The position numbers and the translations under genes were made by a program. From contig NC_135151.1 of the NCBI RefSeq assembly GCF_050948215.1, positions 10,828,220 to 10,892,219 on the forward strand: a stretch of 64,000 bases of DNA. Direction: 5' to 3'. Positions 1-13,387 of the stretch are shown here, in pieces. Below the pieces are notes generated by a model that saw only the letters and a list, made by a program, of their open reading frames with translations, searched no databases and was not told the DNA's origin. This stretch comes from Halictus rubicundus. Lineage: Eukaryota; Arthropoda; Insecta; Hymenoptera; Halictidae. Position 1 is the stretch's first letter; each line of letters starts with the position of its first letter.

Positions 1-2463
1 TGGAAACAGAAAAGAGTGAATTAGTGAGATACCAATTTCCTCATCATCGCTAAACCGATACGAGAATATTAATTGGCAGTATACAATAATGTACAGTAGT
101 TAACATCAGATATATTATCTTCTATTTCATGCAATAAATTAGGAAGGAAAGTTTACGTAACAAATGTAGTGAATAATTCTTATGTAAGTTATATGTCATT
201 TTACATATAAGATTTTTTTTTAAGAACTTTTAAAATCGACTGCTTATTGTATAATCTTTTTTGCACGAGTGACACGAGTTGAATGATAATTTTTGAAGGT
301 CTATGGTCCATGAGTAAAGCCTTTTTCCTCGATTTTTCAACATTAATAGCGATTTCATTTGTGAACCAACCAGTCATCCCCAGTAATGTCATCTAATAAT
401 TTTGTTTGCAATTGTAATGTGAAAGAAGATTTCTAAGCCTCCTTTTGAGACAACGCAATTATTTCAAATTCTATCCATAGGCTTCCGGTAGGTAAAGTGT
501 TAATTTAATTGAGTAATAATTGAGTATGAGTATGATACAATAATTGATGTGATACACGGTATCACGTATTTGCATTTCATGTAAAACTATGTTTCAGAAT
601 CATCCCTCCACCATTGCAAACACGATTGAAAGCAGATCGCTTAATCATCCGCAATGTATAAGTAAATTCGGGCTCTGCCGATGCCAGAAATGGTTTCCTG
701 CTACGTGAAACCGGATCGATAGAATAGAGAGATATTGAATCGAAATGTCGTGAATAGTTAATGCTTGCCTCGAATAACACGTGTGTACTATATAGTTTAC
801 GAAGCAGTTTTCAATAGTGTCATAACATTCACGGTACAATAATCGCTACAGATTCTTGCAGGGGATCGTAGATCTAATTTTCGTTCTCTAAATAACGTTT
901 TTTAAAATTATACATTTTTCAACCAACAATCGAGCATCAAAAGTGTTACGTGATTTATCATGTTTATTGCCTTTAGTTTTGATATCATTCTGCAATGTAA
1001 TTGGACATTTATTTTTAATTTTATATTAACAAATTCTTTAAATATATCCATCATTGTTAGGTATACGAATTAATTCGTGGCTCTCACAATTAACCAATTG
1101 TAATATTATTTTGAAATCAAATCTTTCAATCAGCATAGTGGAGATTTATTAATTATACTTGTAAGATGCAGATGAAATGCATAGCAACTGATGGAAATTA
1201 TTTCGGAGAATTTACAATATTTTAGTTGTTTGTAAATGAACACATTTTCGTTCATTAATAAAAAAAATCAAGTGTTCTAGTCTACTTTCAAACAATTTAA
1301 AAAGAAAGGGTTGTTAACATATATTCTTTCCTTCACCAGATACAGTCTTCCTACTTTCTTCGGGAGCACAAATGTTTAAAAATCAATTTAAAATATACTT
1401 CAAAGTGAACAGAAGATTGTTATCTGTAAATTCACAAAGTACCATGGAGGTCCAGACACGGCCAGAATAATTGAAAATTAATTTAACCTCTTGTTATACA
1501 ATATCGAGACAGACTCGCGACAAATATTTTAAACAAAATCTATTGAGTGCGAATGTTAATTCTTTCTTCTTTTATTATCAACGTTTCAGTAATGAAGTAA
1601 ATGACTGAACAGCGGCTTTTATACATTTCCGACAAAAACGAGTGGGCACACTTTAAAGTAGTAAAAACATTAAAAGAATTAAAAAATCTGTTATATTATT
1701 TTCAACCTATTAAACATATTAAGAATGAAAATGGATTTCTATTTCACTCCAGTTTGTTGCAATTCAGATAGAAAATTTTTTTCTTTTACATAAAGATCCG
1801 CTGTCTATAAATAACGTACAGTGAAGACACAGGATGACAATACATTTTTTGTTCCCCTCTACGAAATTATGGACGAAAACGTTTTAAAAATTGTTGCAGC
1901 TACGAAAAAAATCATGCAGAGGTTGGTCACGAAATTTTTCATCACATGATCTGGCGAAGGAAGCGTGACAGTGTTCTCTGAACAAATTTGCGAGCCACTG
2001 TGTATTTCAAGGTAAAATTGATGCAGAATTCGGTTCGTTAGGCTCACCCGGTACATGAAAAGGAACATAAGAGCTCACGTGGGCTCACCTATCAGCCTTT
2101 CTCGTTCGCCCATGCACATTACGCACACGCGTACGCGACACGAATAACGCACGACCCGGTTCTCGCGATCATACAGGCATATTCCTTTAAGAGGGCCTTA
2201 AAGACCGACAACCGGGAACATTTCGCGCTCTCCATATACGAGCCGGTGCTCGCGGCTCCATTAGACTGGCCGTGACAATTTCAAAACGCGGCGCCGACAC
2301 TGTTGTCCGCGAGTCTCCTCGCACACTATGTCGTTCGCCGCGGAATTATCATTCGCGATCATCGCGAATTTTGATGGCGGCAGTCTTGCGGCACGGGCGA
2401 ACAGACCAACGAAAAGCTTGTTGTCTGCATACAAAGTCGTCACATTTATTTTATATATAACAA
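1..2463. other. Gene-free AT-rich stretch
   Basis: No coding exon recognised. A single eroded GACTGCGG-family terminus is at 1790-1808 (CATAAAGATCCGCTGTCTA). A GC-richer patch is at 2080-2420. Confidence 0.5.
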
Positions 2464-2704
2464 GTGTGTAATAATTTCCTGAGGTTATTTGAAGTAACTT
2501 TTTCCTTTGCGAAAATGTTCTTCGCGGCTCTATCAATGAGTTGTTGACGAAAAACACGGACCAATCAGAGCGCGTCTACCGTGGACGAATTCCGGCTCGG
2601 CCAATGCCAACTCCGCGAAGAATATTTTTCAAAGGAAAAAGTTGCTTCGAATGACCTCGGGAATCACCCCTATCAAGGGAGTACAACATTTTTGGATCAC
2701 CCTG
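2464..2704. mobile_element. Foldback MITE, CAGGGTGTCCC family, copy 1 (left end eroded)
   Basis: The right end matches the family (TTTTTGGATCACCCTG then TA) and the left arm is recognisable from CCTGAGGTTATTTGAAG onward. The terminal bases of the left end are lost. The central spacer has a deletion relative to other copies, so one ATTGGTCCGTG arm is missing. Confidence 0.75.
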
Positions 2705-3239
2705 TATAAATACATTGAAATTGCTTCAGGCAGTAATAGGATAACTATTATAGATAAAGCTATGTATACACATATACTATTAAATAAGTAGTTCAATATT
2801 ACACAAAATAGAATTTTGAATTTCGAAGCAATAAATTTTATCTTTATCACATTCATCACATTTTGAGGAAACAAATTTGTAGGAAAACTTGATTTGCAGA
2901 AGGATGAACTTGAAGGCTGTACACTTATGGTCCATTAATTTTCGTGTTAATAAACTCTCACATTGAACCTAAAACCTTTCTGCAGTTATGATAAATTCAA
3001 TGAGGGCATCCTCCTTTAAGTGCTAAAGTAGAAAAAGAGAATATTAGAGCCAGCCATTATGGTGATTTAAATATAGAATACGCGATACGATAGTTAGTTC
3101 CAACTTGTTCCCCTCCGAAACCGCAAGGTCCCTACCATTAGTCAAACCTCTTCCCACCGAAGAGTCGCCAGATGAGGGGAGGGAGCACGAATTGAGGGGA
3201 AACAGTTACCCTCTCTCATCCACTACCGGCGTATGAATG

Positions 3240-3270
3240 ACAAAGATGGCACGCGTCACGTGACCGGGCC
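3240..3270. promoter_or_regulatory. Palindromic E-box GTCACGTGAC in a GC-rich patch
   Basis: The ten-base palindrome GTCACGTGAC (3255-3264) matches the preferred site of bHLH-leucine-zipper factors of the USF/MITF type, and AAGATGGC (3243-3250) is YY1-like. They sit in a GC-rich stretch (about 3080-3440) without a gene call. Function is inferred from sequence only. Confidence 0.35.
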
Positions 3271-5541
3271 GCGGCGGAAGCGTGGGGAGTAGCGCGGTAG
3301 AAAGGGAAATTAGAGTGGGGGAACAAGTCTTGATCTGGCAACACTGACTACTACGCAACGATGAAGTCTAAGAGTGGGGGAAGTACCTAAGCGGGGAAGG
3401 AGCCGCGCATGGCTCGCGAGCCACATGTTAGAACTCCCCCTGCTGAACGATAATTATTATTACAACGAATAATGTATATAGAATTATAGTATTCCAATGA
3501 TACAATGAAATATAAGTCTATGGTGCTCTTTATTACACGGAACATGAACGCGCAATGGTGTATGTTGCAGAATTACCGTACTTATTATTTGAGACCATAC
3601 TTCTTTTTACAACGAATATTTATTGAAAATTCTTTTTAATGAAATAAGATATGTAAAAGTTAGCGTTGTAAAACGTACCATCTCAACAATTACTCAAATA
3701 AGGAGACTAAATAATTAACCAATATTCACTAAAAAAACCATTGTTTTTATTCATCTGTTAGTTTAAACTTTGATGTCCAAGTTAAAGAACTAATTCTTGT
3801 AAGAGGAGAGTATGTGTATGAATAAAAATGCTTATTAAGATTTTGTACTATCCACTTTAAATTTTATTAAAGAAGACAGGTATTTGTTAAAGTTGCATCA
3901 AATATTGCATGTATCTCTCTAATCTGCCGCGACTTTCACAGAGTCGAAGAATCTATTGTCTCTTTATCCTCTTACTCCTTCTTCCCTGATAATCATTATT
4001 TCCATATTGTTCCGTGCCACTCTGTATATTATAGTGCTCTGGATTGGCAACGCGATTAAAGAGGATAGAGGATACGATTGTAAGATTCTTTCGTTGATGA
4101 TTTTTAATGAAGACATACAGCGTCGTTTATAATTAATTGATATTATTTATTAATATTTACAGTTAAATATTCCTGGACACCCAGCACAATAAACATTTCC
4201 GGACACTCCTTTTTTCCGTTATCAATGAATGTCACATTCATTACTTCAGTGACGTTCTTCTCGTTTAATAAAACGAGGCATTAAACGCTGTTTCCTTCCA
4301 TTTTGAAAATAAAAGTCTGTCACAATATATACTCGAAATAAAAAAATGAAGGTTCCTCACATTTATAGACATTTATTAATTGAAATTGAACAGTGACGAT
4401 ACGTTTATATTTATTTACGAAAAAACTAAATAAATTGCGACCGAAATAAAAACATGTAAAAATCAACATCTATGAATATCGCAACGCGTGTATGGCCTTT
4501 TCAATATCTACAGATAATATTTATTTTTCCAAATGGAAACAAACGGTGGCAAAAAGTTTCAAAATTGTACCGAGCAATCCAACAGCGCATTGTGCACCCA
4601 TTGGGAGTTAAAAATTAATTAAGAATCGATGGATTCCCGCGAGTACACGAGCCAGTAAAATTGCCAAATGCGAACTGCAATGCCGACGTTCATAAATAAC
4701 GTTGATGCGAACCGATTTTCGTTCGATTTCCAAACGAGACGGACGTACTTCTGCGAACACTTGAAGGTAACTTGATAATATTCGCTCGCGGATCCAGCCG
4801 CCGTAGGTATTCGCAAATTGAACACGATCCTCCGTGCACTCGAAAAAAACGGTACCGGACAATAGAACACGCACAATGACAAATAAACAAGACGAACCGA
4901 GCCGTTTTTCTCGTTTTTCCTTCCGTCACGCCGTTCCGGCGTACAGGGTGCTTCTGCGAGCCATTTTTTTTCTTTTACCTTATTCAGTTTCCCGTAGCTC
5001 TCCTATCTCGATCATTGTACTCTCTTCCCGCAGTCCTTTTTATGCGGCGTCCATGGAAATCGGTTTTTACCGCGAGTGCTTTTGTCGAGGAAAATCGAGA
5101 CTCTTGCGGCATTGCAAATGGATTACGGGGTTTATAACAGCTCCAGTTTTTTTTTTATAAATCAACTTCCGGCAAGCAGGAACGGGGCAGGTACTCGTTC
5201 CATTTAGTCGGAATTACTGCGTGTAAAATCGAAGAACAATTTCATTGAATTTTAATGGCATTCCTTCTAAACCGAGACCGACGTTCTCCCAGACAATGGT
5301 TTATGTAGAAATTGGAAATTGCTTGTGAAATATTAAGCGTAACTCTGGTTGTTGCTTTTACATGCTAATGGATAGGTATGACTGATCATTACGTTGCATA
5401 TTGTGAAACTCCTTAATTTTATAATAGAGAAATGTATTTACGAAGACATTTCTTCTAAAGAAACGGAGAAATAGGGAGAAATTTCTAAAAACGTCAAAAA
5501 TTCTAGAAAGATACTAGAAAGATTACGAAAGTTTCAAAATA

Positions 5542-5682
5542 CAGTGTTTACGATAGATGTCCACAACACGGGTCTACCAAGGGACATATATTGGCTAAAA
5601 GATACTATTCTTTCGTATTCGCGGTGGTGGGGATAGTTCTGGGACTTTTATCAGCTAGATATGTGGGATATATATCGTGTAA
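5542..5682. mobile_element. CAGTG-family MITE, diverged
   Basis: Left end CAGTGTTTACGATAGATGTC with TA before it. It shares AACACGGGTCTA and GATACTATTCTTTC with the 41 kb copy. The right end is eroded after GGGATATATATCG. Confidence 0.65.
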
Positions 5683-8164
5683 AGACTATGTTAATATCAG
5701 CGTATTAAAATGATTAAGAAATTGCAATCAATGCAATTTTATTTGGCATTGTAAGAGATAGTATGTGCATAAATGTGAAACGTATATAAGAAAAAGTGAG
5801 GAGTACGATATGAATTTGCAATATCGGTTTCACCGTCACATGTTATTGATTTATACGTTACCAGCTGGATGCGACCAGGGGCAATCCAAATTGTATAGAA
5901 AATTATTAATTGTATTACAAATGAATTGTTATTAACCGGTCCTTCAGCATAAAGATCCGCAGTATACTGATAAGAAATTGTACACCAGCATAAGATTCGT
6001 AAGTTTCAGTTTTATAATTTTCTTACTATCTCATAAAGCGATGTAAATGTTGTCAGCTGCGATCAGTTTATAAGTTACGAAATGAAGTAATTTTCCTTCG
6101 CCGGCAACCGGTTGCTTATGAAAAGACATAATTTTACATCTTATATCAAACTTGTACTATACATAGAAACCTGTGGCTTATCGCCAGCACCGAAGAACTT
6201 ATTCAAGATGCTGCACTCGATTAATTAGCGTGCGAATGCTGAAATTGCGTTGCGCTTTGAGAGCTTCCTCAGAGCTTCTTCGAGAAATAGAACATTTCAG
6301 GCCAATTAACGTGTCGATTGCATCCCCTGGATTAAGAAATACTAAAGGCAAGGTCTATTTTAATGGGACTAATTGCACAAGACACTTTATACTTATCAGA
6401 CAAAACTGCGTGACAGCCCGATAATTATCAGAATAAGAAATTTTTTATTGTTAATTAGCATTACATTACATTACCTTCCATTACGTTACATATGATTATA
6501 AATACGTTCATATTCTACTTCTCAGGTTCAGGTGGGTAATCAAACGGATGACATCGCTAATTTTAGAATAAGAAAGTTGAAATTATTGAACCTCCAGAAA
6601 TTAGGAAATTAATGCAAGAAACTGCTAACTTTGAGACATCCTATCGCCGAGTCAACAATTTCATCAATTAACAACAGGAAGTACCTAACGAGCAGTCTAA
6701 TTGGATATTAATTTCTTGTGAAAAGGTATTTTCAAGAATTTCGTTGTTGTAAATCATGAAACCAGATATGGGTTATTTTGGTTCATTTAGCAGTTCTTCG
6801 TGGTGGAGTTACTCGTGAAAGCAACGCTGTTCCTGTTAATTCAACCAAAACAGTTCTAGAGATTCAACGCTTTCCTGTTCTAACATTTATTCTCTCTATA
6901 ATGTCGCTCGAGTGACAACTATAACATTTCCAGTTGCTAAACGAGAAAACCGCGAAAGGATATTTCAGTTTAAATAAGTTTCGTAATTATCACATGATCT
7001 GCAGGATTTAGCATGCATGTTTTTTTTTCCTTCTAAAAACAGCAGTGATATTTCAACCACTTCGAATTAAATCGCCGCGATTATTCTACGAGGTGTCCAT
7101 AGGCATAATTCCTACTCCTGGTCAGAAAAACAGAACCGTGAAAACCAGGGGTCTCGAGGCTAGACAAATATTTTTGCGAATCGAGCGTTGCAAAAAAAAA
7201 ACAGTTGAAGAAATGTTGACATCATCGTCGGAGATAGAGTGAGAATTAATCTACCATGTCGGCATGTTTTCTTAAAGTAAATAAAAAAATATATATAAAA
7301 AATAAATGAAAATTTAAAAAAACTTTTCAAAATAAATAAATTGCATTTGGAGGAACCAGATTCGTAAAATTGTCAGTTTCCTACCGTATGCTGCCTTGAG
7401 ATCGGTACGCTCTCGGAATTAATGAATTTTAAAGCTCTCGAACTTGAAATTGACATGTTTATGGATCACGTTCCTATCCGGTGAGCAGTGAATCCGATGA
7501 TTTCGAATTCATCGAGTTTATTTTAGGATCAGGATAACGAAGATCGAAAACTTCGAAGGTTACTACATATACATATATATACATTATTACTTGTAGTTAA
7601 GTTTAATTGCGGACCACAGTTTCCTGCTCCGTTTCTACAATTTACTTTATTCTTTCATTATGCATCCATTGTTAGGTGTATTTCCATTCTTTCTACTTTC
7701 TCACGCTGGTATTATTACGTTCAATATTCTTTTTACTACTTGCCCGGAGTGATTACTTTGATTTGCTGTGTGCAATAACGACTGCTCATTATTACCTTTG
7801 CTATTACAATCTTGTTAGGTTTAATAACAGAGTGAGGAACCCACCCATTGCGCACGTTCCTTTTTGTGTTTTGATCTGATTTCATCTTAGTTTAATTCCG
7901 CTTCTACTTTTTAATTGTCATGATTTCTTCTATTGCTTGTGTTTCTGTGCTAATTTAGTGCTATCATACTTTATTGTCTCAACATGTTTTATCGTGATTT
8001 ATTTCCGGTATTGCTTTTGTATTTGTGTAATTTTGTATTGTCATATTTTAGTATACTCCGTATATTATTTTAGTATACTACATCGACGGGACAATACTTT
8101 GTCCTTAATTATTCTTGACCTCTATTAACAAATTCATGACAGTTTCCTGATTAAAATGAGACCA

Positions 8165-8795
8165 ACACGATATAATTTGGATCATATTTATCTGTTCGAT
8201 TGATGATTCGGCAGAACCTCGACTATCCGAACCGGTCATATAAACTCATCAATTTAAAGCGATCTATATGCAGCAGGATTCATTGTACAAATCGGTAAAG
8301 ATTTAATCTTACACTGCAGCTAGGTAACTGTTCTATTATCCGAACACTCACGTTCGACTGATTAGTACGGATAATCGAGGTTCTACTACAGGGTGTCCCA
8401 AGAATGTTGTATTTCCTTGAAAGAAGTAATTCCCGAGGTCATTTGAAGAAACTTTTTCCTTTGAGAAAATGTCCTCCGCGGCCTTATTTAGGAGTTATTA
8501 ACGAAAAACACGGACCAATCAGATCGCGGCTACAGCGGACGGATTTCGGTTCGGCCAATGCCAACGCCACGCTCAACGGGACCTATCGCCATGCCAGAGT
8601 CCGTATGTTTTTGTCGTGCCCTGATTGGTCCGTGTTTTTCATTAATAACTCCTTAACGAAGCCGCGGAGAATATTTTCGCAAAGCAAAGAGTTACTTCAA
8701 ATGACCTCAGGGATAACCCCTGTGCAACATTTTTGGGACACCCTGTATATCGTGAATTGATTGAATAAATGTGGTCCAAATTGTGTTGTCTTTGG
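8165..8795. mobile_element. Palindromic pogo-like MITE split by a foldback MITE
   Basis: Inner inverted ends read CAGAACCTCGACTATCCGAA (8212) and GGATAATCGAGGTTCTACTA (to 8388), resembling pogo/Tigger termini. Homology extends outward: TAATTTGGATCATATTTAT on the left and the complement of CAATTTGGACCACATTTAT on the right (about 8750-8790). The longer palindrome therefore continues beyond the inserted foldback MITE at 8389-8745. A second copy is at 62541-62810. Confidence 0.75.
8389..8745. mobile_element. Foldback MITE, CAGGGTGTCCC family, copy 2
   Basis: The ends CAGGGTGTCCCAAGAATG and its complement CATTTTTGGGACACCCTG are flanked by TA. Each arm is well over 100 bp and contains the paired block AAAACACGGACCAATC / GATTGGTCCGTGTTTTT. 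It is inserted exactly at the outer edge of a pogo-like terminus, splitting a larger palindromic element (8165-8795). Confidence 0.9.
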
Positions 8796-11104
8796 TGTCA
8801 CGAATATGTTAGTAAATGTTTCATAGAAAAAAAAAATGGTTGGAATGAAAAATTTTTGTCATTGTAGATTACGTCTGTACATACTCGATATAGGTAACGT
8901 TTACCCAAAGTTTTCGCATCGAGACATTATTATAATTATTGTCGTTAAGTGCTCAATTTATTATTATTTCCACCGACTCGATTGGCAGGGGGGGGGGGGC
9001 GAACGTTCGCACCAGCTAACGTTAATTCAATAGAAAGATTGCATACCAAGAGTGCATTAGCGTCCTCTCGCCGGTCCGGCGAGCATGATTATCGGTCGTT
9101 GAAATAATTATCAGGGTGCAAGTGCAACGACGGACAAAAACTCGGCCAAGAAACGCAGCTAAGCGAGGTGTAATTTATTTCGAGTCGACGGACCATGCTC
9201 GGCTGCCGCTTATTACGTACCACGTAACGCAAACAGCGGTTCAGATTTAATTCTCGGTCAACCGATAATTTTCTCCTGCCCGTGCATTCTTTCGGATCCG
9301 ACGCTGCCCGCCCGCTGTGCCGAATGAATAAACTGCACCGCGAATAAATAGGTAATTAGTAGGTATAGGAAACGGAACAAACAAGGCCCAACAATTGCGG
9401 TTTGTTTCCTCGGAAGTTCAGAAAATGGGAAAGTGGATCGCGCGCTGCGCTCTTTTGCTTCTCAATTCGAGCTGCCATTTTTATTGGGTTGTCGCGTTAA
9501 TCCTATCGGTCATGATTTAAACGCAATTTTATCCTGACAATCAATTTCCGTTGAATTTTATATCATTTCACGGTCTCGCTTTTCCTTCGCCGAATACGTT
9601 TTCAATTTTCGGATTTCGTTAAGGTTTATTTCAAGTCAAGAAGTGCGCAGTGTGAAATTGAAAATGAATATAAACATTTCGGACATGTTCGTTTGCGAGG
9701 GTTTAATCGAGATGCTGGAACAGTGGAAATTCACGAAGATTTAGTGCTCCTTTAATTTTGCGCGTCAGTGTACACAGGAATGTTTGTATTGTTTAAAAAT
9801 TTTGTGGCAGAAAAAGCGACAATTTTGCGGCAAACCCCTAATATCGTGAAACCTGGTTAACGTGGAATTTTCCAGGAGGAAACGAGGTTTATAGGGTGTT
9901 GCCGCATTGGGTGCACCTGCACTCCTGCTTTATTGTAGGAAGTTTTGCGTAATAAATTCATAAAGTGTATGAATTTGTAATGGCGTAATTTCGAAGGCAG
10001 CTAAGCGTTTTGCAATTTAACATACCTTATCGGGGGAGATGAATGTCGAGGATGAAGAGAGAACTCTCTCATCCTACAATCTTCGAGGATCGGATATTCT
10101 TTTTTATTTTCGTTCAGCTAGGTCGACGATTCCGACTACCGTGCACTGGTATCGCGCTTCCGATTGCAATGCAAATAACTCGGTACACACAATGCGTACA
10201 CAACGTCGTCATCAGACGAACGTAATCGCCTTGAAATACGCTCCGCGAATACGTAATCCTCTTCGGCACAGGCTGCACGCGTGTTTACAGTATCGTTACA
10301 CGATAAAACAGATTTTATGCTACATTGTTTGGAAATTTCGGCTGCAGTTGCAGCCGTGTGCCGATTGTCCGAACAAGGCCATTTTAGAATTAATTATGAT
10401 TATCGAGCACAATTCATCAGCTGTTTCGTAGAATGTACCATTTACGAAATATTACACGGCGCATTTTATGCATTTGTTACAAAAATTAATCGATGCAATT
10501 TAACACGGTAAGGAGATTAAACGAACGCAAGTATGTTTATGTATTATTTTCATTTTATTGAAATTATTAAGGGAAGAATGACAATTTTGCTTCGCTCGTG
10601 TTTCGTGTAATCGAGATGGACAATTTTTATTTTGCATGAAAATCCGCAGTCCACTAATCATGTTATCTGTCTCTTTGGCATTGTTTTTAAAAGATTTATT
10701 ATTAGAATTTTTGTGCGTTTATTACAGAATTGAGTACGTGAAATTTAAAATGATAAGAAGAGTAAAAGAATTTGAGAACGTCAATATTTTATTCTCAATT
10801 TATTATAATTTCAATTTACTACATAATTGTTTTATTTTAATTGTTTTTATTATTTTAATTTTAATTTTAATTTATAATTTCAATTTATTATTTCATTTAT
10901 TATAATTTCAATCGTGGACCAAGAAAGCATCTTCTACAACGTAATTAATAATTTCCTTTGGGACTGTTGTCTAAAAGTACATTTTTAAGCTTTTTTTGTA
11001 TAATACAGTTATTGAAAATCCTGTTAATACGCTTATTATTCCCAAAATCAAATTTTACTCTTTTAGCTATACGTATGATCTTAGACATAATTCAGCAGTA
11101 GAAG
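8796..11104. other. Gene-free stretch
   Basis: An 11-base G run is at 8988-8999. A moderately GC-rich region (9.05-9.45 kb) has many CpG but no exon signal, and a possible non-coding conserved element cannot be excluded. A 130-codon frame at 10039-10431 resembles nothing known. Confidence 0.45.
10615..10790. repeat. GACTGCGG-family terminal arm
   Basis: GACAATTTTTATTTTGCATG then AAAATCCGCAGTC gives one arm. Downstream, GAATTGAGTACGTGAAATTT matches the subterminal sequence of the complete 54.8 kb copy, so this is a rearranged copy. Confidence 0.55.
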
Positions 11105-11345
11105 TTAGGGTACTGGTTGCCAAAATGGTACTTTTTGGACACTTCCAAAATGTGGTAAAATATACGAATAATAACTAATTTTAAATAAATTATTTTCACG
11201 AGATTCCACAGTAAGATACCTCACCTTATCATTTGACTTATATACTTTTTTAAAAACGCTTTCAAATTTTCCCAAAGAGCCAAAACTTGTTAAATAATAC
11301 AATATTAGTAATTTCCCTCCGTTATTGTAACCGCTATACAATCAA
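11105..11345 (+). repeat. Dispersed repeat shared with 24.3 kb
   Basis: CATTTGACTTATATACTTTTT and the preceding AAGATACCTCACC match AAGATATCACCC and CATTTGACCCACATACTTTTT at 24298-24333 in the same orientation, and AATACAATATTAGT matches ATACAATATAGT. This is a diverged family with no ends defined. Confidence 0.45.
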
Positions 11346-11786
11346 AAGAGTGTCAATTATTTCAACAAAAAGGCATTTCATCAAAAACTGAAAAATGTAC
11401 CTACAGAACCACTACAGCTCACTAAAAACCATTACGTTAAAAAAAAACGGTCAATTGAAAATAAATGGTCACGCACAAAAATCATTTAACCTTTAGAGGG
11501 CCGAAATGACCACTAAAGTGGCCAGACATAAACTTCGGAATTTTGCGTAACACGTTGACTGTACAGGTATACAGTCACTCGCAATAACATTCGGACATAG
11601 TTGTAAAAACCAACTTTCAGTATTTTATCTGCAATTTCGAACAATTGTAAACTTTCCAAAATGTCTTTTTCATATCGTGTAGTAAACTAATTGTTCTGAC
11701 TTCTCAAATAAATCCACATCGTATGGCCCAATATTAAAAAAGTGATCGTCATTTTAAGAGCGTCCGAATATTATTGCGAGTGTATA

Positions 11787-12146
11787 CAGGATGTTCCAAA
11801 AATGTTGTACTTCCTCGAAAGAAGAGATTTCTGAGGAGATCCGAAGTAATTTGTATGTTTGCAAAAATGTTCTCCGCCGTTTTGTTAAAGAGTTATCAAC
11901 AAAAAACACGGACCAATTAGAGCGCGGCAACAGCGGACCGACTCCCGTCCGTCGACAGGCCCCGCTGAGCGCGGCGTTGGCATTGGCTGAACTGGAATCC
12001 GTCCCCCGTAGCCGCGCTCTGATTGGTCCGTGTTTTTCGTTAATAACTCCTCAACAAAGCCGCGGAGAATATTTTCTCGAAGGAAAAAGTTACTTGAAAT
12101 GATCTCAGGAATCACCTCACTCAAGGAAGTGCATTTTTCTGAACAT
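11787..12146. mobile_element. Foldback MITE, CAGGGTGTCCC family, copy 3
   Basis: Left end CAGGATGTTCCAAAAATG with TA at 11785-11786. It has both GGACCAAT and ATTGGTCCGTG arms and the central GTCCG..CGGAC spacer typical of the family. The right end is degraded after GTGCATTTTT. Confidence 0.85.
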
Positions 12147-12149
12147 TCA

Positions 12150-13147
12150 AATTTCCCCTGAAAAAATGGCAATCCTCAAAAGGTTAATCTTGAATGTTTC
12201 TAGGGTCGAGCAGGCGCGAAAGCATGAGGATTCCAGTTTCGCCGAAACGTTCCGGTGAAAGTTCGCTCGTCGATACTGGTCAGGTAATCTCGCAGGTGAG
12301 AGAGTGAATCACGGTGGCATTGTTTCCGCGAGAAGCGTGCTGCGGCCAAGAACGTAAAGGCAGATAGAGGTGGCCGTTTAATGGCTCGATGAGAAATCGG
12401 TTACTTGTGTTAAATGCCAGCCGGCTGCGTCCACACGTGACATTCGTGGGAATGGCCGAGGAGAGCATGCGCAAGCCAGGCGAGTTCGGTTCGTTTCCTG
12501 GAATTCCTTGGCGCACGGGGTTCAACCTCGAACCCGAAATGCCATCGACAAAGTGGTGCAAATCGAAAAATCGGTTTTCCTTCGACATCGATAACACCGG
12601 TTCGGCTTTGGAATCGTCGGTTGCAGTGCCGAAGTCGAACTTTCCACGATCGGTTTAACGAGCTCCGAGCACGAAGCCAAATAAGGACTTGCATGGACGT
12701 TCCCAGTCGGCCAGGGAAAAAGTTTAACGCGTCGTCGCCGAGGTACAGGGAACTCGCATTGTTTCGTGGGTGATCGAGCACGCTCGCACGTTCACGGCCG
12801 GTGACACGGTGCTGCCACGTTTTAAACCTAGAACTGGAAACTAATGATAGAATACAATGCCGTCGTGATCTCATAGTAATTACTTCAAAATTGAGTGTAG
12901 AGAACTCCAACCTTGAACGAAGACAATACAGTGGATTATGGTTGTTTCGGATACTTCAGGAGTTCTGTTCCTTGGCCTGATTAAGCTAAGTTATAATTAT
13001 GTAAAATGTACCATTAAATACAGTAGACAAGGCGATACAAAGCATACCGAACTATAGGTGAAATAATAGAGTGTTTATTTACATATTTTTGGAATAAATC
13101 TGAGGCAAATATTTAGTATGTGTATGGATATTTTTCACACAGAACTA
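12150..13147. other. GC-rich stretch without recognised gene
   Basis: Open frames up to 166 codons occur on the minus strand (12410-12910), but a plus-strand frame overlaps and the composition is CpG-rich. No domain or splice pattern was seen. Confidence 0.4.
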
Positions 13148-13387
13148 GTGCCTATATTAATTATACTTATTTTTAAAGCATAATGAATATTACAGAAGAG
13201 ATAAAAAAATTCAAGTTAAATTTTTTAATTTAAGAATAAAATTATTTTTATTAAATTCTTTTCATAAAAATCAGTTAATATATATATATATTATATATCT
13301 CTTTCTTAATATTGATTATGCTTTAAAAATAAGTATAATATAGGCACAGTAATTGGCGGCCCCACAGTAATCGGGTCCCTTACCCTA
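13148..13387. mobile_element. Palindromic AT-rich MITE, copy 1
   Basis: TGCCTATATTAATTATACTT and TTTTTAAAGCATAATGAATA on the left are mirrored by TTGATTATGCTTTAAAAAT and AAGTATAATATAGGCA on the right. The right arm continues to GGGTCCCTTACCCTA, while the matching outer left arm is missing. Confidence 0.8.

Larger units (their letters stand above)
2707..8164. other. Gene-free stretch
   Basis: Contains the GC-rich patch at 3080-3440, a CAGTG MITE (5542-5682) and one GACTGCGG terminus (5950-5968). Short frames at 4.6-5.2 kb overlap on both strands and show no recognisable protein. Confidence 0.45.

Noticed and set aside
11791..12172. Frames on both strands around 11.8-12.2 kb sharing peptides with frames at 8.4, 17.9, 19.4 and 44.2 kb
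   Set aside because: The shared peptides (for example KNTDQSERG) come from the MITE arms, not from a protein family.
12410..12910. 166-codon minus-strand frame in GC-rich DNA
   Set aside because: Overlapping plus-strand frame, no domain, no splice context; stop-poor because CpG-rich.
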